DNA from: Sacculina carcini
Taxonomy: Eukaryota; Arthropoda; Thecostraca; Sacculinidae
Direction: 5' to 3'
NCBI GenBank assembly: GCA_916048095.2
Contig: OU696570.1
Coordinates: forward strand, 9,539,816 to 9,603,815
Length of the DNA stretch: 64,000 bases
Shown here: in pieces, positions 22,992-33,839 of the stretch
Position numbering within the stretch: position 1 is the stretch's first letter
How the letters are laid out: the number at the start of each line of letters is the position of its first letter
Notes under the pieces: model-generated
What the model saw: the letters and a program-made list of their open reading frames with translations, nothing else
Told to the model about the DNA's origin: nothing
The model's database searches: none
Program-made: the position numbers and the translations under genes

Positions 22992-24145
22992 CCCAAGTAT
23001 TTGATGCTATTGGTCACCTGTATACCTTCTATTTCTTTCATATCCTCCCTTGTGTTGAAAACGATGAACCAACTTTTTCCTTTGTTTATTTCCAATCCGA
23101 ATTCCGCACTTACTTTGATCAGATTCCTAATATTTAAGCTTGCTTGTTCTTTATTTGTTGACATCTGTAATCCATCATCTGCGAAAAATATTGTATTAAT
23201 GTTTACCTCTTTATCCTCGTATCCACATCCATTGTTTTCGAGTACGCTTAAAATCATGTACGTCACCAGTTTGAATAATGTTGTTGAGCATATGCACCCT
23301 TGATTTATGCCGTTCCTCACTTCTACCTCTATATCCTCTCTTTTCCCCGTTCCTATCAATCTTCTGTCATTCTCGTATATTCGTTTCACGCATTCTATTA
23401 TTTTACTGTTAATTTTATATTTCATCATTGCCTCTAATAATTTTTCCCCCTTCACACTGTCATATGCCTTTTTAAAGTCTATTGACGCTACATATAACTC
23501 TTTTCGCCTTTGGTATGACTTCCTTATGCAATATTGCAGTACAAATATATTATCTTCTATTCTTTTGCCCTTTGTGAATCCCGTCTGCTCGTCCTTCTCA
23601 GCCTCATTCCTTCTCATGTGGTTATTTATCCTCTCACTAATAATTCGCATGAATATCTTATAAGAAACATCTGTTAATGTTATTGGTCTTAAATCTTTCG
23701 CTTGCGGCCTGCTTACTTTCGGTACCATAATCGTTTTTGACACTTTCCATTCGTCCGGAATTTCTCCCTTTTCCATTATTTGGTTCAGACTATCCCTTAG
23801 AGCTACCATGCATGAATCCTTCTCCAGAAAAATCTTATACAACTCCGGCTTTAATCTATTGGGCCACGCAGCTTTCCCCTTCTTTATACTCTTCAAACTA
23901 TCTTTTATTTCCTCTATTGATATTTCGTCCCCATTCATTTTCTTACATTCCAAATCCATTCTCCCGCACATATCCAGATGCTCTCTAAGCACTCCGGGTA
24001 ATCTGTCTCCCTCATTCGTTGTTATTACCCTTGTTCCTTCCTCTCCCAGCTTCATTTCATATTCCAGTCGTCTCTCTTCGTTCCACACCTTTTCTAATCT
24101 AGTATTGTCTCTCTGGTTCTTTTCTAATCTAGTATTGTCTCTCAC
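22988..24145 (-). pseudogene. Reverse-transcriptase domain of the LINE ORF2
   Basis: A 385-codon open stretch covers the full RT palm and fingers: LRPITLTDVSYKIF, DEQTGFTKGKRIEDNI, ASIDFKKAYDS (first catalytic aspartate), GINQGCICSTTLF and FFADD (second and third aspartates). Near its start DNTRLEK is duplicated (a 30-bp tandem repeat at about 24090-24150), which is odd for this linker. It is preceded by a frame change from the endonuclease part, so the copy is not functional. Confidence 0.85.
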
Positions 24146-24276
24146 CTTTTCTAATCTCTATTGTCTCTCTGTCTCTCTCCAGAACTCCTCAATCTCTATT
24201 ATTGTGTCCTCCTGACTCAGCCTCACTCCCTCTTTGAATACTCGTACTTCCTCATTCCTTTTCGTACCCTGTCTTC

Positions 24277-25019
24277 TCAGCTTATTAATATTCTCCCATA
24301 ATTTTTTACGCTGATTTCCCCACTTCTTATTTCATTGGTAATCTTTTCCTCGTGCCGTGAAATCTCCTCTTTGATTTGGTATTGCACTATTCTCTTCTGT
24401 TTCTGATATTCTTCGTCTAACCTTTGTTTTGTCTTTTCGTCTCCAGCATTCCTCCGTCTCCTGTTTATCCATTTTCTTAGTTTTATTGCCTTCTTTATGT
24501 CCTCATTCATCCAAACTGGCTCCATCGTGTCCCCTCTCACCCTCTTCTTGTATGTCCGTTTCAGCACTTTGTCGGCTGATTCTATCATTGCTCTTTCTAG
24601 TCTGGTTATGTCCGTTTCTTTAACCCTCTGACATTTTTCCCAAACTTCGTCCACGTACACTTTCAATGATGCCTCGTCCCTTCGGTAGTACTCAATCGTC
24701 TCAACTTTTGTGCATCTCCCTTCTGCCTCCTTCCCTGTGAGCACCACCTCTAAAAGTTTATGATCGGAAAAGTATAATATTTCTCTTTTATCATCTATTA
24801 TCATTCTGTTGAACCTTTCGTACAGCTTTATGTTTGCCAATGCAAAATCTATGACACTTCTTGATCCTCTCCCTTGCCACGTGTACACCCCTTGACATCT
24901 TGTATCCCCATTCAACAAGGTAAGATTGTATTTGTCTATCCACTCGTTAATGATAGCCCCTCCTTTATCCTCATTTTGCTCCCCTATAGAGCCAATGTGC
25001 CCGTTAAAATTTCCTATTA
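24277..25019 (-). pseudogene. Endonuclease (distal half) and linker of the LINE ORF2
   Basis: It resumes directly after the Gypsy insertion with LLIIGNFNGHIG (metal-binding GxFN box), then TWQGRGSRSVIDFALAN and YFSDHKLLEV (catalytic SDH box), completing an APE-type endonuclease. A lysine/arginine-rich linker leads to the RT. The first half of the domain is at 29627-30112. Confidence 0.8.
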
Positions 25020-25024
25020 TTAGT

Positions 25025-25277
25025 TGTAGCGAAGCTGTAGTTACATATTCCCCCAAGAGATGTTGTGGTGTGTACTTTTGGGATATGTTGGCTATCGCGA
25101 TGACGATCAAGGTCATCAGTCATCGTTGGGACTTGATAGTGTGCGTTGGTGTTGTGAGGTGGTAAATTAAGTGAGTTAATTACAGTGTTCGTGTTGTGTT
25201 ATAATAAAGATGTGCGTTGTGATCGAGTGAGTAATTCATGCGTGATCAGTGGAATTATTAACGCGACCGACACTACA
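25025..25277 (+). repeat. 5' LTR of the Mag-like element
   Basis: TGTAGCGAAGCTGTAG to GACACTACA, with an AATAAA signal (in GTTATAATAAAGATG). Its copy at 29369-29621 differs at about four bases. Confidence 0.93.
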
Positions 25278-28200
25278 TTTGGCGACGAGAATTCTGTTGA
25301 CATCAGACCCAAAAAAATGACGTTGCGAAAATGAACATCGAGGGATTGTCGGCACCAGCACCCTTCCTGCCTCGTCCAGGTAACCCAGTGATCACGTGGG
25401 GTGACTGGAGGTACGCCTTCTAAAATTACCTGTTGGCGATGGGGAGTGCAAAGTTCGACTCGCAGCGAAAAAAAGCACTTTTGTTCCATTGCGTTGGAGC
25501 TGAGGCACAGCGCATCTACCGCTCGCTACCACCTACACCAAAACTAGCCGGTGAGAACGATTACGACCACACAATGCGTGTCATTCAAGCGTTTTTCGTT
25601 CCGAAACCAAATGTGATTGCTGAGCGATTCCGATTTCGCCAGCGAAGGCAACATCAGGATGAAGCTACCGCCGCATATGTCGCCGCTCTCAGATCATGCG
25701 CCACTCATTGCAAGTTCGGTGATCTCGAAGACGAATTTATTCGTGACCAAGTGGTCGAGGCCACAAACCAGCCGAAGTTAAGGGAAAAATTCCTACAAGA
25801 CCCAGATCTCACGTTGCAGAAACTGCTGATACAGGCGGAGGCCGTCGAACGCTCGCAAGAAGACGTCAAAGTCATGGCATCAGCTGAACATGCTGCTGCA
25901 TCACCAACCGCACAGGTGAACCGCGTCATGCAACATCCTCAGCACACAAAAAGAGGCGGAGGAGGGACGAACAAGTCTAAATGCAGTCGATGTGGACGCA
26001 TTCACTCACCAGGCACCAGAGAATGTCCAGCTAGAGACAGTAAGTGCAACCATTGCGCAAAAATCGGACATTGGTCTAATGTGTGCAGGTCGAGGAAACC
26101 TGATCATCGATCTAAGGAGGTGAAAGCAGTAGAAATACTATCATGCAGCGCTGAAAAATTCAACAAAAAGAAACTGATGTGCGACATATAACTGTCAACA
26201 AACGGTAAATCAGCTAGTGTACCTATGATGGTAGACACAGGAGCATCGGTGACTCTGATCAGTTTATATGCAGCAAGACGATGTTTCAAAGGAACACCTG
26301 TACAGAAGAGTGAGTCAAAATTGTTCGGAGTATCGGGAAATTCACTTCCGGTGATGGGTACCATCAAGGTCAAGGCCGAACTTCAAGGTCGATCCGCAAT
26401 GAGTGACATCTTCATCATCAAATCGTTATCATCTGATGCATTGATGGGACTTGACCTTATGCACGCGCTGGGTGTCAAAATTGACTTAGCAGCAGGAAAC
26501 ATATTCTCAGTTCAAGAAGGTGGGGACGCGGACAAATTCCTGCCGCCTATAGAGGGATTTCAACACCGAATAGTGCTACGTGCAGATGCTGTTCCGGTCC
26601 GTCGTCCGTTACGCAGACTACCACTCTCGGTTCGTGAAGAGGTGACAGCCGAGTTAGCGGAGCTACAGAGAGCCGGAGTGATCGAGCCCGTTGACACAGC
26701 CGAGTGGATCAGCCATCTGGTCGTCGCCAGACGGAAAAATGGACGAATCAGATTGTGTGTTGACTTAAGAAGTCTCAACCAGCAAATCGTTCCCGATGCT
26801 CATCCTCTTCCGACTATAACTGAACTACAGACCAAACTGCAAGGATCAGTCTTCTCAAAGATTGACCTACAGTCCGCCTATCACCAGCTGATGTTGGAAC
26901 CATCATCGAAACATCTGACGGCGTTCATCACGCCAGACGGTCTCTATCAATTCAAGAGAGTACCGTTTGGTCTTTCATCGGCGGGATCAGCATTCCAAAA
27001 ATTGCTGGATCGTGTCTTTCGAGGTATACCTGGTGTACAACACTACCTAGATGACATCGTGTGCTCGGGACGCATACAGGCAGAACACGACGAACGTCTT
27101 CAGCGCGTGTTATCTGCACTTCGTCAGGTGAAAGTCACCATAAACGACGCAAAGTCCAAATTTTCAGTGCGTGAAATCGATTATTCTGGGTTCCAGATCA
27201 GTGCCAATGGCATAACTCCTCTTCAAAGTCATGTGGAAGCCATTCAACAAGCTCCACCACCACATAATGCTGCTGAACTGAGAAGCTTTCTTGGGTTATG
27301 TGGGTTGTTGTCACACTTTGTGCCAAACTACGCCACCATCACAGGTCCTCTGTTCGCGATGCTCAAAAGAGACGTCGTTTTTGACTGGAACGAGGCAGCC
27401 AACCAGAGTTTCCAGACGGTGAAGAAAGTCATCTGTTCTGACAGAGTGCTGCACAAATTCGATCCTTCGAGATCAACGTTCGTCACAAGCGACGCGAGTG
27501 ATAAAGGAGCAGGCGCGCTCTTATCACAGATGGACGACCGAGGCCAAGAATACGCAATATCATTCTGGAGTCAGCGATTTTCAGCCGCTGAAAGTAAATA
27601 CTCCGTCACAGAGAAAGAGACTTTAGCCGCTGTGCGAGCGGTAGAGCACTGGAGATTGTTTCTGTGGGGTCGCCACTTCACTCTGCGGACGGACCATGCC
27701 GCTCTCAAATCCGTGCTGTCGTCGAAATCGAGCGGTCGCGCAGGAGCACGTGTGTCACGCTGGCAAGCACGACTAATGGTGTTTTCGTTCACAATCCAGC
27801 ACGTTCCAGGGGCCAAGTTGCCCTGTGCTGACGCACTATCGCGGTTGCCGGTCGGAGAACCAGACGAGAACGACGATCCACAAGAAATCATCGCCACGGC
27901 GGTAGCTGGTGAGACCAACATCAGTTTGGATGAGGTGAAAGAGGCCACACGTGAAGACACTCAGCTATGTGCATTACGTGAAGCGATCGAACGTGGATTC
28001 CCGACCAGCGCAAAACAATATGAAGCTGCAATACAGCCATTCTTCTACTTGCGTCACGAATTTAGCGTTGTTGACGGACTCGTGCTACGAGAAGGGTACC
28101 AGGTCATTGTACCGGAGCGACTTCGGGAGCAATGTGTTCAGGCAGCGCATGAGGGTCATTCAGGAATTGTAAAGACCAAACAAATAATACGAAGTGTTGC

Positions 28201-29368
28201 TTGGTTTCCTGGAATCGATCATGCAGTGGAGAAGTTTGTTCAAGAGTGTCCAACCTGTCAGACTTCCGACAGGGTCTTGTGTGGTAAAGCTCGAATAGCT
28301 CCACTGCAGGAAGTGCCGCTACCCGAAAAGGCGGGTAAAAGTGAAAAGGCAGGAAAAAGTGGGTATTGACGTGGTAGGCCCAATCAACGCAGCTCCGCAG
28401 ATGAACCGCTACGCAATAACTATGGTTGACTACAGAACAAAGTGGGCAGAGGTTGCGTTGACGTCTACCGTAACATCCACCATCGTGATTGATTTCATCA
28501 AGAAAATCGCCGCTAGAGAAGGTTTCCCTGATGTGATAGTTTCCGACAATGGAACACCATTCGTGAGCACGGAATTCGAGGACTATCTCACCCGACGTGC
28601 TATCAAACATCACAAATCAGCAGTATACTGGCCCAGAGGAAATTCAGTCGTTGAAAGATTCAACCGCACGCTGAAGCAGTGGTTGCTGAATTGGGACAAG
28701 TCCATCAGTCTCAGTGATCATGTGAGGCAACGGCACGCCCTCTACCGCTCAGCACCACACAGTGCTACGGGATCTTCCCCATCAGAGCTGCTGCACGGTA
28801 GGACTATGAAGCTCAACCTTCCAGTGGTCGAAGAAAAACCACCACGAGTTACGCCGGAGGAGGTTAACCGTATGCAATCCAAGAGAAACAAAACGGCTTA
28901 CGACTCAAGATTCGGCGTTAAACCGTCACAGATCACCGAAGGGCAATGTGTCTACGTCAAGAAGCCGGGTCATGTTGTCAAGGGTTCCAGTCGCTTCATA
29001 GGTCCTCTGAACGTCAGACGGATAGTCGGAAAGTGGACGTTCAAGTTGTCCGGCGGGAGTGTTCGTAACGCCGCCCATCTGGCACCAGCCGGCGCGTCGT
29101 GCACTGACCGAGAAGATACAGCTGATCGATCGGCTAGGCGACAGACATATGACGACGGGGCCCTGCCGATGAACGGCGGAGGTGTTACAGAACTCGAGAA
29201 TCAATTGATCGGAGATCAGTCGGCGGATGCCAACGTGGACGAGAGAGGAGACGTCGATACCTCTTCGCATAGAGAGAAACCACTCGATCGCGGGTTAGTG
29301 CAGCTGCAGCCATCTCGTGGAGGACGTTGTCGTTGGCTACCCCGACGACTTGATTAACGCGAGGAGGA

Positions 29369-29621
29369 TGTAGCGAAGCTGTAGTTACATATTCCTCCAA
29401 GAGATGTCGTGGTGTGTACCTTTGGGATATGTTGGCTATCGCGATGACGATCAAGGTCATCAGTCATCGTTGGGACTTGATAGTGTGCGTTGGTGTTGTG
29501 AGGTGGTAAATTAAGTGAGTTAATTACAGTGTTCGTGTTGTGTTATAATAAAGATGTGCGTTGTGATCGAGTGAGTAATTCATGCGTGATCATTGGAATT
29601 ATTAACGCGACCGACACTACA
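29369..29621 (+). repeat. 3' LTR of the Mag-like element
   Basis: It is preceded by the purine tract GCGAGGAGGA and followed by TTAGT, the same five bases that precede the 5' LTR. Confidence 0.93.
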
Positions 29622-29626
29622 TTAGT

Positions 29627-30112
29627 AAAGCATTTTCATTATTTCTTCCTATTTCTTCCTCTATTTCCTTTTTATTGTCCTCCCGCTGACTCTCGTCCGT
29701 GTTTGCGCATGGAAAATATACGGCAACAATCAGAAAGCTAAATCCCCCGAATGCACATTTACCGTAAATTATATCCCTTTCTTGTGTTTCTATTTGTTCC
29801 ACTGAAATTTCCCCATCTTTTCTCCATAATATCATTAGTCCTCCCCTTTTTTTCTCCGTTTTCTCTCATACTACCTATCCTTTTGATGTCTTCCGAAATT
29901 TTTATTTGATCCCTTTTCAATTGTGTTTCAGTTAGGCACATTATTGTGTACTTATCTATTACCTGTTCCACCTCTCCTATCTTTACATTTGTTAACCCTT
30001 GAATATTTACACATTTGATGTTTACTTCGTTCTTCCTCTGGTTGTTGTCTCTGTCTCTACTCCGCCTTACCGAAAATCCTTCCTCATCAACTGCCCTTTC
30101 TTTATAAACCAT
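29627..30112 (-). pseudogene. Endonuclease (first half) of the LINE ORF2
   Basis: The likely ORF2 ATG at 30112 lies inside the end of ORF1 (stop at 30067), a 46-base overlap. The stretch contains IKCVNIQGLTNVKIGEVEQV and CLTETQLK, the asparagine and glutamate boxes of APE-type endonucleases. Two frames cover it (29759-30112 and 29627-29835), so there is a break. The domain continues at 25019 beyond the Gypsy element. Confidence 0.7.
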
Positions 30113-31080
30113 CCTTGTTCATTATTTTCCCTCTTTTCCCTCAGCTTCTCTCTCACTTCTTTCTCAGCTTGTCTTTCCTTGTAAGTCATATCTGGTGACA
30201 CAAACACCTTTCTGTACTCCTCATTTGCGTCTTTCAGTAGTTTTGCTCGCTTTATTATCTCCCATTTGATTCCCGCATTTCTCATCTTCACTAACAGTGT
30301 CCTGGGTTTTCCTCCGCGCTCCTCATTTCTTCCCAGTCTCACTACATCCTCTATCTCGTCCACATCCACATTAAGTTCTTCCTTGAATATCTTCATACAT
30401 GCCATCCGATCCTGTTCCTTCTGCCTTTCCCCTTCTGTTTCCTTAGTCTCTTGCAAGTTGTAGAGGACTAGATTATTCCTTCTTTTCGCCTTTTCGTCTC
30501 TCTCTTCCATTATTTCCACTACTCTAGTTGTTATTTCGTCTCGCATTTCCTCCTCTCGTTTTTTCCATTTTTCTTCTATCCCCATTACCATTGCTTGTAC
30601 ATCTTTCAGCTGTCTTTTTATTTCTTCCAATTCGCCTCCATTCTCCTCTATTTCCTTGTCATATCCTTGCCGCCTTTCACTGATCTTCCCTTCCCTATCG
30701 TCTTCATATTTTTCGATCCTTCTCATCACCCCCTCATTTTGTTCCTTCACTTTTTTCAGCTCAACCTTCATTTCCTCGTTGTCTCTTTTCACCTTTCTTG
30801 CTTCTTTCATATCCTTTTTAATGGTCTCCTTGCATTTTGAACAGAACCAGGCTTGCTCGCTCTTTCTCAGTTCCTCATATACATGTTTTCCCATCTTTTC
30901 ACACTCCGTGTGAATCCATAATTCGCATAAATCGCACACCACCGCCCGCTCATTGTCCTTCACTTTCTTCTCACACTTCCCACATTTCTCCCCTCTTCTT
31001 TCCTCTTCACAACTCCTGCATACCTCCTCCCCGTTCAACTTCCCAAAAAATCCACACTCTTCGCATTCTTTCGTTCTCAA
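30067..31080 (-). CDS. LINE ORF1 protein: zinc finger, coiled coil, RRM-like core
   Basis: 337 codons, intact. Residues 1-80 hold two cysteine clusters, the second a PHD-type finger (VVCDLCELWIHTECE...WFCSKC). Residues about 90-190 are a highly charged coiled coil (E/K/R-rich heptads). Residues about 195-300 include RRNNLVLYNLQET and a VVRLGRN block, like the RNA-recognition core of CR1/Jockey-group ORF1 proteins. The expected role is RNA binding and assembly of the LINE ribonucleoprotein. Its stop overlaps the start of ORF2. This intact ORF1 beside a broken ORF2 suggests modest age or chance survival. Confidence 0.8.
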   Translation of the reverse strand: MRTKECEECGFFGKLNGEEVCRSCEEERRGEKCGKCEKKVKDNERAVVCDLCELWIHTECEKMGKHVYEELRKSEQAWFCSKCKETIKKDMKEARKVKRDNEEMKVELKKVKEQNEGVMRRIEKYEDDREGKISERRQGYDKEIEENGGELEEIKRQLKDVQAMVMGIEEKWKKREEEMRDEITTRVVEIMEERDEKAKRRNNLVLYNLQETKETEGERQKEQDRMACMKIFKEELNVDVDEIEDVVRLGRNEERGGKPRTLLVKMRNAGIKWEIIKRAKLLKDANEEYRKVFVSPDMTYKERQAEKEVREKLREKRENNEQGWFIKKGQLMRKDFR

Positions 31081-31624
31081 TGCCCGCCCTTTCTCAATCG
31101 CCCCCTTCTTTTACCCGATCTCCCTTTTCTAATATAATCTAATTGACTCCTTTCAACTCTAATCAAAATTTTGGACACCAACAAACAAACGAGTCTCGCA
31201 AAACCCTTATAACCTAGAACAGAACACGAACAGAACGAACAGCGACTTGATCTTGATCTTGTTATTTATATTTATTCATGCATCATCTGTGAATTGCTCG
31301 CCCGCCATGTGGCGGCGTAAAAGCCTTCGCGTACGCTTCAAGTATCAAAGTAATATTGAACGTATTTGATTAGGAAAATTAATTTTCATCCTACAATATG
31401 TCAATTGGCAAACAATTTTGTTTTTTTAAATTCATTTTACGTGACTTTTAAAAATACGTTTGAACTTCTGGGCATATGTCTGAAGATGGAACTGAATTTT
31501 GCCCGCCCACAACCACTCAGCTGTCTGCACGATTAGCCCCGCCTCCCTCATATGCAGCCACAATCTGATGCAATCCCTCGCCAATGCCACCTAGACTACT
31601 AGTATCTAGGTGGCGTTGCCCTCG

Positions 31625-31754
<130 letters not shown>

Positions 31755-31841
31755 GAAGCCTGCATTGAAAAAATATCCAATTTATAATAGAACAAACATA
31801 AAAAACACAAATTCAAAATGTGTATTGAAGCTGGCACAGAA

Positions 31842-32042
31842 TCAGCACAATCGTAAAACTTTCTTCAGATTGAAAACGAATACTTCAGTTCTGTTGTGAT
31901 ATTCAATTTCGATATGTGCGCTGCAACAATCCGGCACATCCACACTGGCATCTAAAGCATCTTGCAGACATTCCTCAAAAGTGCAGAATGATCGTGGACC
32001 ATAAGCCATAACAGGACCTTGGATGGGAACACCATCTCCCAC
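31842..32042 (-). CDS. Possible small protein or terminal exon, unrecognised
   Basis: A minus-strand frame starting MGDGVPIQGPVMAYGPRS, with a cysteine-containing middle (CTFEECLQDALDASVDVPDCC), an acidic, alternating stretch (SAHIEIEYHNRTEVFVF) and a stop at 31842. The composition is more protein-like than its AT-rich surroundings, and the CA microsatellite would fall in a 3' untranslated region. I do not recognise it. It could be the last exon of a host or element gene. No partner exon was found. Confidence 0.3.
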   Translation of the reverse strand: MGDGVPIQGPVMAYGPRSFCTFEECLQDALDASVDVPDCCSAHIEIEYHNRTEVFVFNLKKVLRLC

Positions 32043-32206
32043 AAATTTCCAAAATTATTCGTTTCCTCGACCATTCTCAAGCATGACTATGAAACAATAA
32101 CAACAAAATATGATTAGAACCAATGAAAGGAAATATCTACATTCGAAATTACTCAACATCCATTCATATATATACTCTCATACTATATACAGACATTTCA
32201 TACAAG

Positions 32207-32735
32207 TAGATTACTTCAATTTTGACGATCATTTATATGAGCGCTTTATCAAGAAATATGTGCATGAATAACCACCAAACACTAATAGAAAACTTAGATA
32301 ACAATATAAAGCAATATCAACTATATAAATAAAGTAATATCAGCTTGGAAAAATATCAACAACAAAACAACATCAACAACAACAAAAAGACGAACCAAAA
32401 CAAACGAAATTTTGCACTCACCTCGCTGTCGATGTCTGTGCTCACACAAAAAACAAGTTGATCTAATACAATTAGTAAAACAGTACCATATATAAATTTA
32501 GGAAGTTGTGAACACCTCAATCACCAATAATCAGACGAACTCAAAACATTCATAATTCATTTATTCACTTAATTCACTTTATTTTGCTCTCGAGTAGCTG
32601 TGGTTAGGCGCAGAACTCTCGCGGTTCGAATCCTGGTCTGGGTTTTGTTTATCAACACCCTCGCTTGAGCATACCAGGAGTAGTATACTGTTACTAGATA
32701 TACTGTAGATTAGCTCACAGTGGGCCGCGATAGGT
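32207..32735 (+). repeat. About 0.5-kb repeat carrying a tRNA-like SINE (copy A)
   Basis: It matches the reverse strand of 46370-46876 along its length, from GTAGATTACTTCAATTTTGAC to CAGTGGGCCGCGA. The first 380 bases are AT-rich, with TGTGAGCACAGACATCGACAG-type sequence (read on the other strand). The last 145 bases are the SINE. The right border is set by the foldback that follows. Confidence 0.8.
32592..32735 (+). mobile_element. tRNA-derived SINE, copy A
   Basis: TAGCTGTGGTTAGGCGC resembles a polymerase III A box, and GGTTCGAATCC is a perfect B box about 20 bases on. A GGTCTGGG stretch replaces the tRNA acceptor. The body shared with copy B is CACCCTCGCTTGAGCATACC...ACTGTAGATT and ACAGTGGG. 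A-to-B spacing is shorter than in a real tRNA gene, and no acceptor stem closes, so it is not a tRNA gene. Confidence 0.65.
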
Positions 32736-32736
32736 G

Positions 32737-33038
32737 TTAGGTGGGTTATGTCAGGCAAGACTTGGTTAGTTTAGGCTCTGTATACCTGTAATGAGGTTCG
32801 GATATAACATGCCTAAATATGTATTATATGTTGGTTAGGTTAGGTTAGGGGTTAGGTTAGGTTAGGTTAACTATAACCTAACATTAACCAAGGTAACCTG
32901 ACTCATAACCTAACCTAACCTTACCCCTAACCTAACCTAACCAACATATAATACATATTTAGTTATGTTATATCCGAACCTCATTACAGGTATACAGAGC
33001 CTAAGCTAACCAAGTCTTGCCTGACATAACCCACCTAA
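32737..33038. repeat. Long foldback repeat with TTAGG-rich inner arms
   Basis: Arms of about 132 bases (32737-32869 and 32907-33038) are inverted copies at about 95% identity, separated by a loop of about 37 bases. Outer arm: TTAGGTGGGTTATGTCAGGC. Inner arm: GTTAGGTTAGG tracts. It directly follows the SINE body. It could be a foldback transposon or a hairpin generated within the TTAGG tract; no target duplication is seen. Confidence 0.85.
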
Positions 33039-33371
33039 CCCAACCAAACATTATCTAACCTAACCTAACAAAGCTAACCTACCCTTCCATGAACTTCACA
33101 TAGCTGATAAAAATTGTCAAAGATAGTCACTCACATAACTCAGTCTCTAGATATGCCACTGTCAGATTCACTCACGGCCTGTAGCATCGTGGCTAACTGT
33201 CGGTGTTCATCGCATCGCAGTAAGCGTTGGATCAGTTGGTACGTTGGTGTAAATGGTCGTAGCCCCAGCACTTAGACTGCTAGATGTTTGGTCCATGTGT
33301 GTGTGTTCTCACCGAGTTGTTCTCACCGAGTTGAATTTACGGGAGATGAGCATGGCTCGAGCTGTCCCGTC
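33039..33371. other. Unassigned sequence
   Basis: TTAGG-complement tracts persist to about 33085. A short direct duplication (TTCTCACCGAGTTG twice, about 33307-33335) is present. No gene is recognised. Confidence 0.4.
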
Positions 33372-33812
33372 TCAATTGCCACATTTGTCCAACAACGACT
33401 TAAAGGAACTAATGGTTGAGGCCGCCACAACATCATTGCTCAAAGAATTCCATTTGGTAATGCACCTAAACGGGAAGTCATATTTACTCAAGTCGCTGCG
33501 GCATCTGGTTTTCTTTAGTTTCCTGTTGTGTCCTCGTCTTCCTTCTTTTTGTTTGTATTCCGAAATGTCAAATCCTGTGTCATACTCATTTAAATACTTG
33601 AAAACGGCAATTAAATCTCCTCTCTCCCTCCGTTCCTGCAGTGTCTTCAAGCCAAGTCTTTTTAGTCTGTCTTCATATGGTAATTTCTCTAGTTCCGGAA
33701 TCATTTTCGAAAATATTTTTTGAACCTTCTCTAATTTTGCTATATCTTTCTTTTTGTATGGCGTCCACACAGGTTCAGCATACTCCAACTTGGGTCTTAT
33801 TATAGCAACCAT
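33372..33812 (-). pseudogene. CR1 ORF2 C-terminal part
   Basis: 146 codons ending at a natural stop after ISSFKSLLDKCGN. The RRERGDLIAVFKYLN and ITKWNSLSNDVV blocks are diagnostic of CR1-family ORF2 C-termini. It is separated from its RT by the L2-like insertion. Confidence 0.85.
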
Positions 33813-33839
33813 AACTTTTTGTAGTGTTTCGCAGTCTAA

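Larger units (their letters stand above)
25025..29621 (+). mobile_element. Ty3/Gypsy element, Mag-like, young
   Basis: 4597 bases with 253-base LTRs that differ at about four positions (1.6%), flanked by TTAGT (25020-25024 and 29622-29626). Parts in order: gag with two zinc knuckles (about 25332-26190; CSRCGRIHSPGTREC and CNHCAKIGHWSNVC), protease (MMVDTGASVTLI), RT (KIDLQSAYHQL, HYLDDIVC), RNase H (FVTSDASDKGAGALL), integrase (HHCC zinc part, VSDNGTPF, NSVVERFNRT) and a basic tail to about 29357. The primer site TGGCGACGAGAA begins two bases past the LTR and fits the 3' end of tRNA-Ser(GCU); the purine tract is GCGAGGAGGA. All domains are present, with perhaps two or three breaks. It is inserted in a LINE endonuclease. 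Confidence 0.92.
21940..31140 (-). mobile_element. LINE with PHD-finger ORF1 and endonuclease/RT ORF2, split by a Gypsy element
   Basis: Reading leftward: ORF1 (31080-30067), endonuclease (30112-29627, resuming 25019-about 24230), RT (24145-22988) and a C-terminal CCHC knuckle region (22991-22046). The 25025-29621 Gypsy element lies inside the endonuclease just before the GNFNGHIG box, with a TTAGT duplication. Without it the LINE would be about 4.6 kb. RT blocks IDFKKAYDS, GINQGC and FFADD are kept. The clade is not certain: ORF1 type and C-terminal knuckle fit the CR1/I/R1 side of the LINE tree, but I would not name a family. Confidence 0.85.

Noticed and set aside
32592-32660. A functional tRNA gene
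   Set aside because: The B box is perfect, but the A-to-B spacing is short, the acceptor stem does not close, and the sequence recurs as a dispersed repeat.
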